From: Photobacterium sp. CCB-ST2H9
GTDB taxonomy: Bacteria; Pseudomonadota; Gammaproteobacteria; Enterobacterales; Vibrionaceae
Assembly (NCBI RefSeq): GCF_023151555.2
Contig: NZ_CP100427.1
Location: forward strand, 1-64,000
DNA length: 64,000 nt
Direction: 5' to 3'
Shown here: positions 1 to 7,483 of the stretch, one piece after another
How the letters are laid out: the number at the start of each line of letters is the position of its first letter
How positions within the stretch are numbered: the stretch's first letter is position 1
Translations under genes and position numbers: made by a program
Notes under the pieces: model-generated
Database searches by the model: none
What the model saw: the letters and a program-made list of their open reading frames with translations, nothing else
What the model was told of the DNA's origin: nothing

Positions 1-180
1 CGGGACTTTTGGGCCAGTTTCTTCTGTAGGTTTAACATCCCCTTTACGGAGATGGCGTCGAGCCGTGTTGTACTTCAACCCAGCCATTTCGCAATACTGC
101 TGCAGTGTCAATGATTGATCTTTTTCCACCAGCCGATTGAGTTCCAACTGATGGTGTGCGTAATCGACTTTACCGCCCAT
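1..180 (-). CDS. HTH-type small protein, partial (possible small terminase)
   Basis: Minus-strand reading frame starting at ATG 178-180, open to the window edge, so the C-terminus is missing. The first 60 residues contain a helix-turn-helix-like stretch (LTLQQYCEMAGLKYNTARRH, about residues 27-46) typical of small DNA-binding proteins, including small terminase subunits. It starts just after the TAA of the gene at 183-581, so the two are probably co-transcribed downstream of the partition genes. A terminase role would fit the apparent lack of a terminase elsewhere in the window, but that is inference; it could equally be a regulator. Confidence 0.5.
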   Translation of the reverse strand, partial: MGGKVDYAHHQLELNRLVEKDQSLTLQQYCEMAGLKYNTARRHLRKGDVKPTEETGPKVP

Positions 181-182
181 AA

Positions 183-581
183 TTAGGCCTCTGCCGATAC
201 TTTTTCACTGTATGACAAAATACACGCCGAAACCTTTGTGCGCCGCTCCTCTGGATGCCAGCTTGCTACAAGGCTTGCTGCAGGCTCTTCCAGCCACACA
301 CGGATCTCTTTGAACCCCATGTTCCTTTCATCGTGTATCTGAGGTGAAATTTGCTCAAAATCATCGGTACCACAACTGTCAAGGCAGGCTTGTAGCGCGG
401 CTTCTATTGATTTCACTTTGAGCACGCGTTTTAAGGCATGTAGCTGGCTATGTGCTTTCAGCGTGATTACAGAAGAGGACGTTCGTTTCCCGAGACTAAT
501 CTGTCTCGCACGGTGAACGTCCTGCCGGCGTCGGGAGCCAGCACGTTGGGAAGTCTTTTTTTCAGTACAAGCGCTTGTCAT
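183..581 (-). CDS. hypothetical protein, basic N-terminus
   Basis: 132-residue protein I do not recognise. The first ~40 residues are rich in Arg, Lys and Ser and probably disordered; the rest is a mixed alpha/beta-looking segment with no catalytic motif I can name. It lies 64 bp downstream of the parR-like gene and 2 bp upstream of the HTH gene at 1-180. Its start codon falls beside two CAAGCGCTTG palindromes, so it may be separately regulated rather than simply read through from the partition operon. Confidence 0.5.
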   Translation of the reverse strand: MTSACTEKKTSQRAGSRRRQDVHRARQISLGKRTSSSVITLKAHSQLHALKRVLKVKSIEAALQACLDSCGTDDFEQISPQIHDERNMGFKEIRVWLEEPAASLVASWHPEERRTKVSACILSYSEKVSAEA

Positions 582-599
582 TTTAACTCCAAGCGCTTG
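568..599. promoter_or_regulatory. paired CAAGCGCTTG palindromes, candidate operator
   Basis: The 10-bp palindrome CAAGCGCTTG occurs at 568-577 and 590-599, 22 bp centre to centre (about two helical turns), overlapping and just upstream of the start codon at 581. Spacing and position suit an autoregulatory operator. A related string (GCGCTTGGATGGGT followed by C/T GGT) recurs near 15668, before the DarB-like gene. No binding protein is identified. Confidence 0.4.
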
Positions 600-645
600 G
601 ATGGGTCGGTAGTTTTTGCTGGGCTATTTCACCCTAAACAATCAA

Positions 646-1044
646 TTACATACCGAAGTTCGGTAGTTTCTGTTGTGGCGGTCGAACTGGTGCAGGTTCT
701 GGTTCAGATTCCTGGGCTGGTTCGTGTGACGCTGTCACAGAATGTTTAACGACAGGGCGCTCCAAGCCACCAGCTGAACCAGCTACACCAGAAAATAGCT
801 GCGATAACTCAGCCAACAACATTCTGGTCTTTTGCGTATTTGGTGCAGCGCGAAATGCAGGGTCCTGGTCTAAATTCATCACAAGGTCAATCAACCCAGA
901 CTCCTTTAGGATCATCCCCCCCGACACTAATTCATTTATCAGAGCAGACTTACCACTTCGTTTAGAATTGTATAAGTCACAGAAACGATCAGCGGCATCC
1001 TGATCTTCCCCTTCAACATTAAATTTTGTCGATACGCTGCCCAT
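646..1044 (-). CDS. parR: ParR/StbB-like partition adaptor
   Basis: 132-residue protein lying 3 bp downstream of the actin-like ParM gene, the position of the ParR/StbB centromere-binding adaptor in type II partition operons. The N-terminal ~55 residues (beta-strand VSTKFNVEG, then two helices around DAADRFCDLYNSKRSGKSALINELV) fit a ribbon-helix-helix DNA-binding fold. The C-terminal third is rich in Pro, Glu and Gln and likely disordered, ending KLPNFGM, a plausible ParM-contacting tail. Family members bind parC repeats and couple the plasmid to ParM filaments. The assignment rests on fold pattern and gene order, not on direct similarity. Confidence 0.65.
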   Translation of the reverse strand: MGSVSTKFNVEGEDQDAADRFCDLYNSKRSGKSALINELVSGGMILKESGLIDLVMNLDQDPAFRAAPNTQKTRMLLAELSQLFSGVAGSAGGLERPVVKHSVTASHEPAQESEPEPAPVRPPQQKLPNFGM

Positions 1045-1047
1045 ATG

Positions 1048-2157
1048 TTACGCCTCCACTGACTCGTCAGCCATCGTTGTGACCTGTTCCACCAGCTTCC
1101 CAGACGCCTGTTCGAGCATCATGTGAGTACCGCGCACGATGGCCATCTCTGGGTCCTCAGGGATATCTACCGTATGGTGCCATTTCGTAGAAAGCTCCTT
1201 CAGCCAATTGGCTCCGCCACCTACAAAGACAATTCGTGTCAGCATAGAGAAATCACCACGAACCAGGCGACGAGCATCATTGATGATCAATTCATTCAAG
1301 TGTGCTTTGGCTGCCTGTACTTCTTCCGACACATCTTTACGGGCAGCAATAGCTCCCTCTGTCTCCAATGACGATCCAATGTATCCACGTGTGATAATCC
1401 CATCGATGTCAGTTGAGCTGAAGGCGCTAATATCAGAAATGTCATGCTTGTGTGCGTTTTGTTGAAGCAGCACTTTGAACTTCTCAGCTAATACCTGGAC
1501 ACCATGCTCAGTTGTCAGGTAATCCTCGACATTGTAATTCGTCGTGATGATGGCCATATCGCATGTAAACCGGCCCAAGTCGATCACCAGTGTCTTATGC
1601 TGCTCCGGATAAACTTCTGGATTCAGGGTACTGCAGTACACGTATGCAGGGATTGCCTCCGGATAAACGGTAACTCCAACCACGTTTGGAGTTGGGTACA
1701 CGCCGTTTAAGTTCTTGCTGCCCTTCATCAAATTGGCTTTCTTAGCTTCAATCCGGGCCTTGTTTACAAGGTCATCTGCCCCGCGGGTATAGAACTGCTC
1801 AGTCGGCAGTGTAACTCCCAGGAACACGGGCAATCCGCCTACGCCGGCTACAGCCAGAGTGTTATGCACTAAAACCCGGTTGGCCTCGGAAAGTTGGTAA
1901 TCTTTAGAGCACGTGTCATACGCATCTGGTGAGCTGTTCGTCACACTGAATGAATGGCCTTCTTCGGTTTTCCATGCATGATCGCTGACTCCGCCGCCGA
2001 TTGATGGCAATACACGCGGAACAACACAGCTCGGAGTCTTCCCTTCGAAAACTTCACCCGATTTGTCGACAAAGCGGTGTTCTACGTTGCCACTGCCATC
2101 GTCTACCGCCACAAAAATTGGTACTACTTTGTTGTTCGCTTTTTTGGTGTTACTCAT
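1048..2157 (-). CDS. parM: ParM/StbA-type actin-like plasmid segregation ATPase
   Basis: 369 residues, slightly longer than R1 ParM (320). The actin/Hsp70 ATPase motifs are visible: phosphate-1 FVAVDDGSGNVEHRF (about residues 15-29), phosphate-2 LVIDLGRFTCDMAII (about 190-204) and the adenosine-binding IVFVGGGANWLK near residue 310. Such proteins polymerise with ATP and push sister plasmids apart. It heads an operon with the parR-like gene. Start ATG at 2157 is preceded by AGGAGT, a clear ribosome site. A TGTTAGG motif lies ~30 bp upstream. I found no obvious parC repeat array in the upstream 400 bp. Confidence 0.85.
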   Translation of the reverse strand: MSNTKKANNKVVPIFVAVDDGSGNVEHRFVDKSGEVFEGKTPSCVVPRVLPSIGGGVSDHAWKTEEGHSFSVTNSSPDAYDTCSKDYQLSEANRVLVHNTLAVAGVGGLPVFLGVTLPTEQFYTRGADDLVNKARIEAKKANLMKGSKNLNGVYPTPNVVGVTVYPEAIPAYVYCSTLNPEVYPEQHKTLVIDLGRFTCDMAIITTNYNVEDYLTTEHGVQVLAEKFKVLLQQNAHKHDISDISAFSSTDIDGIITRGYIGSSLETEGAIAARKDVSEEVQAAKAHLNELIINDARRLVRGDFSMLTRIVFVGGGANWLKELSTKWHHTVDIPEDPEMAIVRGTHMMLEQASGKLVEQVTTMADESVEA

Positions 2158-2184
2158 TGGATGCTACTCCTGGTTAATGCTCAT

Positions 2185-2191
2185 TGTTAGG
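2185..2191 (-). promoter_or_regulatory. CCTAACA motif upstream of parM
   Basis: One copy of the recurrent motif (minus-strand sense TACCTAACA), about 30 bp before the parM start. It is part of the genome-wide set described under findings. The rest of the 430-bp gap (2158-2587) holds two terminator-like hairpins, listed separately, and no gene I can support. Confidence 0.45.
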
Positions 2192-2307
2192 TAGGAATGA
2201 GTAACGCCAATAGTAACTTAATTTCCCTGATTGTCACTTTTTTTACCCAGTTAATGACAAAAGAATTACACAAAAGGGGAAGTTTATTCACCTTTCGGGT
2301 AACAGAT

Positions 2308-2336
2308 ACAAAAAAGCCCCGCTAAATGCAGGGCTC
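2308..2336 (-). terminator. Rho-independent terminator (minus strand)
   Basis: Inverted repeat AGCCC...GGGCT (2315-2335) followed on the minus strand by a run of six T. It is the second minus-strand terminator after rdgC, which leaves room for a short untranslated transcript between 2466 and 2336, though I see no convincing promoter for one. Confidence 0.65.
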
Positions 2337-2465
2337 TCATCGTCAGTCACGAACGATTGGTTGGAGATCTTCTAAAACAACCGCAGTGTATTGTATCGGC
2401 CACCAGCTGTCATGATGAAGATGCTTGACAAGTCTTGCTATTGACAGAGTTGTTGATTTAATCAC

Positions 2466-2499
2466 TAAAAAAAACGCACCTCAATCATGGGTGCGTTTT
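2466..2499 (-). terminator. Rho-independent terminator after rdgC
   Basis: Stem ACGCACC/GGTGCGT with an 8-nt loop, followed on the minus strand by eight T. It lies ~90 bp downstream of the rdgC stop and should end the 2.6-5 kb operon. Confidence 0.75.
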
Positions 2500-2587
2500 G
2501 ATGACAACAAGTATCTAAAGCTGAAATCACAGGCAAGGGAATATACACAAAAGCGCACATCATTTCATTTGTCAGATGCTTTACTTG

Positions 2588-3511
2588 TCAACTACCAGAC
2601 AGCCAAGCCGGGGATTCTCTCGGGAAAATCGTAAACAGATCGCTCAGGAGTGCGCGGAATTCTCCTGCCATCAAAACCAGGTCTGCATCCAGCCGGCGCA
2701 CAATGTCTTCCCGGTCAACATCGTCGTTTTGTTCCTTCAGCTCATTTGAGAATTTCAGGCCTTTCAATGACAGGTCTTCAACAAGCACGAAGTCTATCCG
2801 GTCCTGCCAGTTCATTGCGATTTTGGTCACGAGCTTCTCAGCAGTGATGTGAGCCTGGATTTCGTCACTACTAAGATCCTGTTGCCGGCAGCGTATTACC
2901 CCTCCGTCTTCCAGAATAGATTTCAACTCTGCTGCCTCTCCTACTACGAATCCCTGCGGGGCTTGGCTGGATTTAACCCACTCAGTCATCTCTTGTGCAG
3001 CTGGCCGGACCGATGTCAGTGGTACAACTGGCAAACTCCCGATGGACTTCCGAAGTAATCCCAGTAGGTCTTCCGCTTTTTTGAAACTTCCAGCATCCAC
3101 CAGCAATAGACCGAGAGATGGCATGATCAGAGCATATGTGTGGCTGTGCCGGCTAAATGCTCGTGGCAGCAAATCCATCACAATTTCGTCCTTCAGGGTC
3201 GCTTTCTCGTTCTGTTTCAGTTTATGGCCCTGTTCCTTTTCCCGGGCTTCTATTTTTTCATTCAGTGATTCTTTGATCACTGATGCCGGCAAAAGCTTTT
3301 CTTCCTTCTTGGCACAAATCAGAATGTTGTCACCGACCACATGTGTGAACATATCGCCATGTTTTCCCAGTGCTGAGACCCAGCCAAATTTCTTAATGTC
3401 CTGGCTGCCGCACGGAGTGAACCGGAACTCTTCCAGCTGCAGTTCCAAGTTGCCAGCATCGAAGGGGACTTGCCTGGTGAACTGATAAATTAACGCGGAC
3501 TTAAACCACAT
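2588..3511 (-). CDS. rdgC: RdgC-like nucleoid/recombination protein
   Basis: 307 residues, the usual length of RdgC (303 in E. coli). It has the characteristic N-terminus [11 protein letters not shown] followed by the FGWVSALG segment and the central [20 protein letters not shown] block (here [16 protein letters not shown]). RdgC forms a ring-shaped dimer on double-stranded DNA and restrains RecA. Copies on phages and plasmids probably modulate recombination of the incoming or replicating genome. The start overlaps the preceding gene by 22 bp, so it is translated as part of the 3.5-5 kb operon. Two terminators follow. Confidence 0.93.
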   Translation of the reverse strand: MWFKSALIYQFTRQVPFDAGNLELQLEEFRFTPCGSQDIKKFGWVSALGKHGDMFTHVVGDNILICAKKEEKLLPASVIKESLNEKIEAREKEQGHKLKQNEKATLKDEIVMDLLPRAFSRHSHTYALIMPSLGLLLVDAGSFKKAEDLLGLLRKSIGSLPVVPLTSVRPAAQEMTEWVKSSQAPQGFVVGEAAELKSILEDGGVIRCRQQDLSSDEIQAHITAEKLVTKIAMNWQDRIDFVLVEDLSLKGLKFSNELKEQNDDVDREDIVRRLDADLVLMAGEFRALLSDLFTIFPRESPAWLSGS

Positions 3512-3810
3512 ACGCCCCCCTTGTTTTCCCTTTGCTTGGTTCTCGATATATGTTGACTGTCTCCGCCATATATCTCGTCACATAGGTCATAAAGTTGATT
3601 CGGCTGAACCTCGAAATAGTCATATAAGTTGCTGTCTTTTCCGAAAACCTCAACAACCTTCTCAATACCTACTATCTGTAGTGTCTTCCGATCTTCCTCT
3701 GACATACAACGCTGTATCCATTCCGATTGAAGTCGATTAAATTCCTCCAGGGAGATTGATACCTGGTCTGCCTCTTTGAATCGAATTCGTAACTGGCTGA
3801 TCATGTTCAT
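3490..3810 (-). CDS. hypothetical acidic protein
   Basis: 106 residues, no family recognised. The central part is acidic and helical ([26 protein letters not shown]). The sequence ends just inside the rdgC start (22-bp overlap), arguing for translational coupling. It belongs to a run of small minus-strand genes (4891 to 2588) that resembles phage early or plasmid maintenance genes. Confidence 0.55.
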   Translation of the reverse strand: MNMISQLRIRFKEADQVSISLEEFNRLQSEWIQRCMSEEDRKTLQIVGIEKVVEVFGKDSNLYDYFEVQPNQLYDLCDEIYGGDSQHISRTKQRENKGGVCGLSPR

Positions 3811-3823
3811 GCAATTTCACCTA

Positions 3824-4183
3824 TTACTCCGTTACCAGGACAATGCCGTGTTCTGAAGATACAGCGCCGGTTATAGGGGTGCCATCTTCTGTTCGAACCA
3901 CACCGAAGGCTTCCGCTTCTTGAATTGCATCCCGCAAAGCCTCTAAGGCATTCTCCATCTGATTCCCTTTGCTCCCTGTTGGCGTCAATTCTCTTACTGG
4001 TACACAGGCCTTATCTGACCCCGTTATACAAACCTCTGGGCCTGATTTAGTTTCTACAGCCGGCCCTGCAGTCATAACCAGCAAACCTCCTCGAAGGAAA
4101 GGGCTCGACTGCCAGATAAATGATGTTCCTACCCGGTACCGTTCATTAAATTGGACTGCCGTTAACCTGGTGAATGAGTTCAT
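3824..4183 (-). CDS. hypothetical protein
   Basis: 119 residues from the ATG at 4183, chosen because it forms an ATGA overlap with the stop of the upstream HTH gene; an in-frame ATG four codons earlier (4195) lies inside that gene. The first half is beta-rich and glycine-rich (FLRGGLLVMTAGPAVET), the second half begins with a helix (MENALEALRDAIQEAEAFGVV). No family recognised. Confidence 0.55.
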   Translation of the reverse strand: MNSFTRLTAVQFNERYRVGTSFIWQSSPFLRGGLLVMTAGPAVETKSGPEVCITGSDKACVPVRELTPTGSKGNQMENALEALRDAIQEAEAFGVVRTEDGTPITGAVSSEHGIVLVTE

Positions 4184-4443
4184 GTGCGGTTCCATTTGAT
4201 GTTAATTGCATGCTCTGGCAGCTTAACCCAGGCTTTATTGAAGAAATGCGGTAATACGTTTAGCGAGCTGGCCAAGATATTCACTTCGGTATCCGTCGGG
4301 TAGTCAGCTCCTGTTTCAATCCTGGCCAGGCGATGTACATTAACGCCCGTAAGTTCACTCAAGTCGCTTAATTCCAATCCGGCCAAGCCCCGGGCACATT
4401 CCAAACTAGAACCTTGAAAACTAGCGGTTTGGATTAATGGCAT
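4180..4443 (-). CDS. XRE/Cro-type helix-turn-helix regulator
   Basis: 87 residues when started at ATG 4443, which overlaps the stop of the upstream small membrane protein. Residues ~12-65 form a Cro/CI-type domain: SLECARGLAGLELSDLSELTGVNVHRLARIETGADYPTDTEV holds the HTH (LSDLSELTGVNVHRLARIE). Such proteins are DNA-binding repressors. A longer upstream reading frame exists but would run back through the neighbour. Its target is unknown; the operator-like palindrome at 4956-4979 is the nearest candidate. Confidence 0.7.
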   Translation of the reverse strand: MPLIQTASFQGSSLECARGLAGLELSDLSELTGVNVHRLARIETGADYPTDTEVNILASSLNVLPHFFNKAWVKLPEHAINIKWNRT

Positions 4444-4622
4444 AAAACTGCCCCTGAGAATGCACCAGCAATAAACCCCACAATGAGAAATACCATGCAG
4501 TAAATTTGCGCGAGCTTTGCCTGCTGCATTTGGTTTTGGCATATTTCACGGCCATCTATAAAAACACGCCTATTTTTGATCTCTACTGTCACCCCGTCGG
4601 ATGACGTCCTTGAATAACCCAT
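4434..4622 (-). CDS. small single-pass membrane protein
   Basis: 62 residues. The N-terminal half is polar and beta-like; the C-terminal half is one hydrophobic segment (YCMVFLIVGFIAGAFSGAVL, residues ~41-60), so the protein is probably inner-membrane anchored by its C-terminus. It overlaps the downstream HTH gene by 10 bp and follows the gene at 4634 by 11 bp. Function unknown. Confidence 0.55.
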   Translation of the reverse strand: MGYSRTSSDGVTVEIKNRRVFIDGREICQNQMQQAKLAQIYCMVFLIVGFIAGAFSGAVLCH

Positions 4623-4633
4623 AAAGTTTCCTC

Positions 4634-4891
4634 TTACTGGTCGTCTCTATACTGAGGTTCTAACTCAGGCAGTATCTCGATCCATTCCAGCATTTCACCA
4701 GTGTCTGCAGCTTCCGGGTCCATCTCTCCTTGATACCCAGCCGCACGTAGCGCCTCTTCCATTTCTTCTGAAAACCCTATGCTCCAACCTGATGCCGGGC
4801 CTTTGCTGGTGGGTGAGGCACGCTTGTAACTCAGTGATGATGGCTTTATATTTTTTGCAGCAAGTGCTCGCCGAATTTCGATTTTACTCAT
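4634..4891 (-). CDS. hypothetical protein, first gene of small-gene operon
   Basis: 85 residues from the ATG at 4891 (MSKIEIRRALAAKNIKPSSL); a longer frame to 4963 exists but its extra 24 residues look like leader sequence. The N-terminus may be a short helical DNA- or RNA-contacting segment; the C-terminus is acidic. It is the promoter-proximal gene of the run ending at rdgC. An operator-like palindrome lies 65 bp upstream at 4956-4979. Confidence 0.5.
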   Translation of the reverse strand: MSKIEIRRALAAKNIKPSSLSYKRASPTSKGPASGWSIGFSEEMEEALRAAGYQGEMDPEAADTGEMLEWIEILPELEPQYRDDQ

Positions 4892-4955
4892 AGCTAAGTA
4901 CGTTCTCCCGGGTTGACAAATGGCTTCAATGGAAAACCACCTAAACCTCATCCCA

Positions 4956-4979
4956 CTAATCACCTGTAATGTGTTTAAG
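4956..4979. promoter_or_regulatory. imperfect palindrome TAATCACCTGT..GTG.TTAA, candidate operator
   Basis: This 24-bp block matches the perfect inverted repeat at 23534-23557 at 19 of 24 positions by eye, including the uninterrupted core TAATCACCTGT. Both lie upstream of minus-strand genes. This suggests two binding sites for one repressor. The 230-bp gap 4892-5121 also holds a TTCCTAACA motif at 5067-5075 and no gene I can support. Confidence 0.45.
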
Positions 4980-5121
4980 GTGGATCGCCATTGATTAAGC
5001 TAATGTTTAATAGGAGGTTTTTAGAACAGCGCCTCAGATACTACTGAACTTGACTGGGGAAAAACCTTCCTAACATAGTGGTTAGATATCATCTAAACAA
5101 AAAATATATGTCGATAAGACT

Positions 5122-5325
5122 CTATACCTTTTCTTTTTCTGCAGCGGATATGATCCGTATTCGCGCAGCTTCTGCCTTCGCTCCCTGGATACTCCTCCAC
5201 TCCATAGTGCCGTAGTACAGCCCACCCCACGCCACTATCAACAGCATTAACAATCCTGTAGTAACTGCAATCCTCAGAGCAACAAGGGATGCAATTCCAG
5301 ATGCTTTTTCTATTTCACTGCGCAT
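5122..5325 (-). CDS. small membrane protein
   Basis: 67 residues with one strong transmembrane segment (LVALRIAVTTGLLMLLIVAW, about 14-33) and a charged C-terminal helix with many Ala, Arg and Lys. It starts inside the end of the exonuclease gene (11-bp overlap), so the two are coupled. Function unknown. Confidence 0.5.
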   Translation of the reverse strand: MRSEIEKASGIASLVALRIAVTTGLLMLLIVAWGGLYYGTMEWRSIQGAKAEAARIRIISAAEKEKV

Positions 5326-6019
5326 TTGATTTGTAATCCACCCAGGCTTGGTCCATCTGTTCTACTGATCCGAGTTCGACTCCCCGTTCATATCCCGCCC
5401 TGAAGATAGTACGTCCAGGCTGGCCTTCTAAAGTGTTTTCAAAGCACCCTCTGTAGAACAACGCCTCTTTAATGCTTTCTGAAATGTCTTCCAATGAGCG
5501 ATGATTGTACTGTTTCTTAACCACCAGCTCTGGATTCCACATGGCAGCTGCAGTTGCCAGCACTGATACATCGAAAGTTCTGTAATGCAGGTATTCATCA
5601 AAGCCTGGCATCTGATTGGCTATGAAATTCTTGTCAAACCGGATTGAGTTCCCAGCCAACTGTGCTCCACCTGTTTTGTTACTTGTGTTGAATCGCTTTA
5701 TTCCGTTTTCCTTCACCCAGCTGATAAGGAGTCGCTCGGCTTCTTCGTGCGTAACTGGCGAGCTTAAACACTCCACCAGCAGGCCATTTTCAGTATGCAT
5801 TTTACGGACAGTCTCATCACACTTAGATAGTTCTTCTTCTGTCCGTTGGATAACCAATTTGATCGGCTCCCCAATCACATTCAAATCGCTATCTGTGATG
5901 ATGCCGGCCACTTCAAGAATATGATGAAACTGGCTTCCTATTTGGCCGTTTGATTGCACCTGATCAGTGCCTGTTGTCTCCAAATCGATCCAGATAAGTC
6001 TCGTCGCATTCCTTTTCAT
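5315..6019 (-). CDS. oligoribonuclease-like DEDDh 3'-5' exonuclease
   Basis: 234 residues, longer than bacterial Orn (about 181). The DEDDh residues are in order: D12 and E14 in WIDLETTG, D129 in NSIRFDKNF, H173 and D178 in HRSLEDI. The LETTG and HRSLEDI blocks are those of the oligoribonuclease/RNase T family. It likely degrades short RNA or single-stranded DNA, perhaps recycling nucleotides during phage growth. It is preceded by a 130-bp leader holding a TTTTTTCCTAACAAAG motif. Exact substrate cannot be told from sequence. Confidence 0.8.
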   Translation of the reverse strand: MKRNATRLIWIDLETTGTDQVQSNGQIGSQFHHILEVAGIITDSDLNVIGEPIKLVIQRTEEELSKCDETVRKMHTENGLLVECLSSPVTHEEAERLLISWVKENGIKRFNTSNKTGGAQLAGNSIRFDKNFIANQMPGFDEYLHYRTFDVSVLATAAAMWNPELVVKKQYNHRSLEDISESIKEALFYRGCFENTLEGQPGRTIFRAGYERGVELGSVEQMDQAWVDYKSNAQ

Positions 6020-6129
6020 CGCATATAACCTCTTTCAGTATTAGAACCCCATTGCACTTCAAATTGTGTATAGCAAATCGGCAATGAACGGCTTAATTAT
6101 CAACGGCATTAATTGCAGTTTGATAACTT

Positions 6130-6138
6130 TGTTAGGAA
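6130..6138 (-). promoter_or_regulatory. TTCCTAACA motif before the exonuclease gene
   Basis: Minus-strand sense TTTTTTCCTAACAAAGTT. It lies 110 bp upstream of the exonuclease start and right after the end of the HU-like gene at 6153. The same extended string, TTTTTCCTAACAAAGTT, occurs before the holin gene near 31769. Confidence 0.5.
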
Positions 6139-6152
6139 AAAAATAGGCAAAC

Positions 6153-6440
6153 CTAATCTTCCTTCAGAATTGTCAGCATCTTCGATGGTTTGAACTTTGG
6201 TGTGCCAAGGACCATATAAGTGTGCTTCTCTTTGTTTCTGGGGTTTGATACCTGGCAATCATAGCGGTAATGAACGTAAAACTGCCCAAACCCCCGGAGC
6301 TCTACTTTCCGCCCCCGCGCTATCTCCTGCCCGATGTATTCAGAGAAATACTTCAGCATGGACATTGCTTCTTCCGAACTAATGTTAAATGAAGAAGCAA
6401 ACTTCTCTGCAAGGGCTGATTTTTGAACCTTACGGCGCAT
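6153..6440 (-). CDS. HU/IHF-family DNA-bending protein
   Basis: 95 residues from ATG 6440, chosen because it overlaps the stop of the preceding HU-like gene. It shows the family's saddle region GRKVELRGFGQFYV and the NPRNKEK DNA-contacting arm, then a conserved-like FKPSKML tail. Family proteins dimerise and bend DNA, aiding replication, packaging or repression. It follows a second HU-like gene, so the two may form an IHF-style heterodimer. Confidence 0.75.
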   Translation of the reverse strand: MRRKVQKSALAEKFASSFNISSEEAMSMLKYFSEYIGQEIARGRKVELRGFGQFYVHYRYDCQVSNPRNKEKHTYMVLGTPKFKPSKMLTILKED

Positions 6441-6726
6441 ACTTAACACCTTCACGAAATTTCAATCCAAACTTGCACCCCAATACTTTTCGAGCTTTAA
6501 CCAATGTGAACTCTAACGTCTTGGGGTTTAGACCCGGCCGTTCTGCTTTATCTCGATAGCTGAATATGCCCATACCTGGCACATTCACCTCGTTGCCATT
6601 TTTTGTTTCTTCAATAATGGTCGATAACAGGGTATCCACGAAATACCTACTTTGTTTTGGTGGCAAGTTAAAACGTTTCTCGATTGCATCCGCAATCTCT
6701 TGACGAGTAACATTTTTTTCACTCAT
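6430..6726 (-). CDS. HU/IHF-family DNA-bending protein
   Basis: 98 residues from ATG 6726, chosen because an AGAGAGGGAAGGG ribosome-binding region sits just upstream; a longer frame to 6774 would run through a CCTAACA motif. Family pattern: N-terminal helices (VTRQEIADAIEKRFNLPPKQ), then GNEVNVPGMGIFSYRDKAERPGLNP with the saddle and NP arm. It overlaps the second HU-like gene by 11 bp. A small inverted pair of the recurrent motif (TGTTAGG at 6742, CCTAACA at 6758) brackets its leader and may regulate it. Confidence 0.75.
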   Translation of the reverse strand: MSEKNVTRQEIADAIEKRFNLPPKQSRYFVDTLLSTIIEETKNGNEVNVPGMGIFSYRDKAERPGLNPKTLEFTLVKARKVLGCKFGLKFREGVKYAP

Positions 6727-6833
6727 TATCCCTTCCCTCTCTGTTAGGCCACCTATCCTAACACCTTTAGTCATTTAGTAAAATTAATTGAATAATCAAA
6801 GCATAGAATGGATTCAATGAGTGTGACAAGGTA

Positions 6834-6858
6834 TAAAAAAACCGCCGGTTGGCGGTTT
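6834..6858 (-). terminator. Rho-independent terminator
   Basis: Hairpin AAACCGCC/GGCGGTTT with a 4-nt loop, followed on the minus strand by a T run. It lies 11 bp after the stop of the gene at 6869 and ends the 10.4-6.9 kb operon. Confidence 0.75.
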
Positions 6859-6868
6859 CATTTTTTCG

Positions 6869-7483
6869 TTATTTCGTCAAATTTTCCTTCATCTCTTTGA
6901 AGATGTTTTCCCATTCTGCCCACGTCAGGTCGCTGATTTTTGTGACCGGTTCATCCCTGCTATTGTGTTTCACGAACATACCGTCACTACCGACTGGCGA
7001 ACTCATAAGCTCCAATTTGAATAACATCGTGTTTCGCTGATACACGAGACGCAAACCAAATTTTTCAGCCAGTTGTTCTAACTCATCACGTTGAACTCGA
7101 ACCCGATTTCCATAAAGGATCTTATTCCGTAGATCTGAAATTTTCTCTTGTGCCGATACGGACAAATTAAAATACAGTATTTTCGAGTTCTCAGAAGACA
7201 GCTCTGCATCAACCTCAATCACACCGCAGTTAAACAGTTCTTTGACGATCCTGCCGTGGGTTTTCAGCAACTGCTGGGGGTCACTGTCGTCATAGCCCAA
7301 CCTCACTACATATGAGCCGATTAATGCAGGTCGCTTGCCTTTGCCCCAATTCGTTGATGGAGAATAATAAATGCGTAGGCCTCGCTCTCCAATCATATAA
7401 GAAAGCGCATCCTTAACGCCTTTGGACGCTTTCAGCTGTTCTATATTCAGTGGCTGGCAACCCTGGTCGATGAAATCTTTCAT
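6869..7483 (-). CDS. hypothetical protein
   Basis: 204 residues, not recognised. Mixed composition, with a glycine-poor middle and a Trp-containing C-terminus (ISDLTWAEWENIFKEMKENL). The start forms an ATGA overlap with the stop of the VRR-NUC gene, so it is translationally coupled to a nuclease and may take part in the same DNA-processing step. Last gene before a terminator. Confidence 0.55.
   Translation of the reverse strand: MKDFIDQGCQPLNIEQLKASKGVKDALSYMIGERGLRIYYSPSTNWGKGKRPALIGSYVVRLGYDDSDPQQLLKTHGRIVKELFNCGVIEVDAELSSENSKILYFNLSVSAQEKISDLRNKILYGNRVRVQRDELEQLAEKFGLRLVYQRNTMLFKLELMSSPVGSDGMFVKHNSRDEPVTKISDLTWAEWENIFKEMKENLTK

Noticed and set aside
2158..2587. parC centromere repeats and a small plus-strand gene
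   Set aside because: I looked for short direct repeats upstream of parM and found none convincing; the short plus-strand frame at 2425-2634 lacks a ribosome site and runs through the rdgC 3' end and its terminator.
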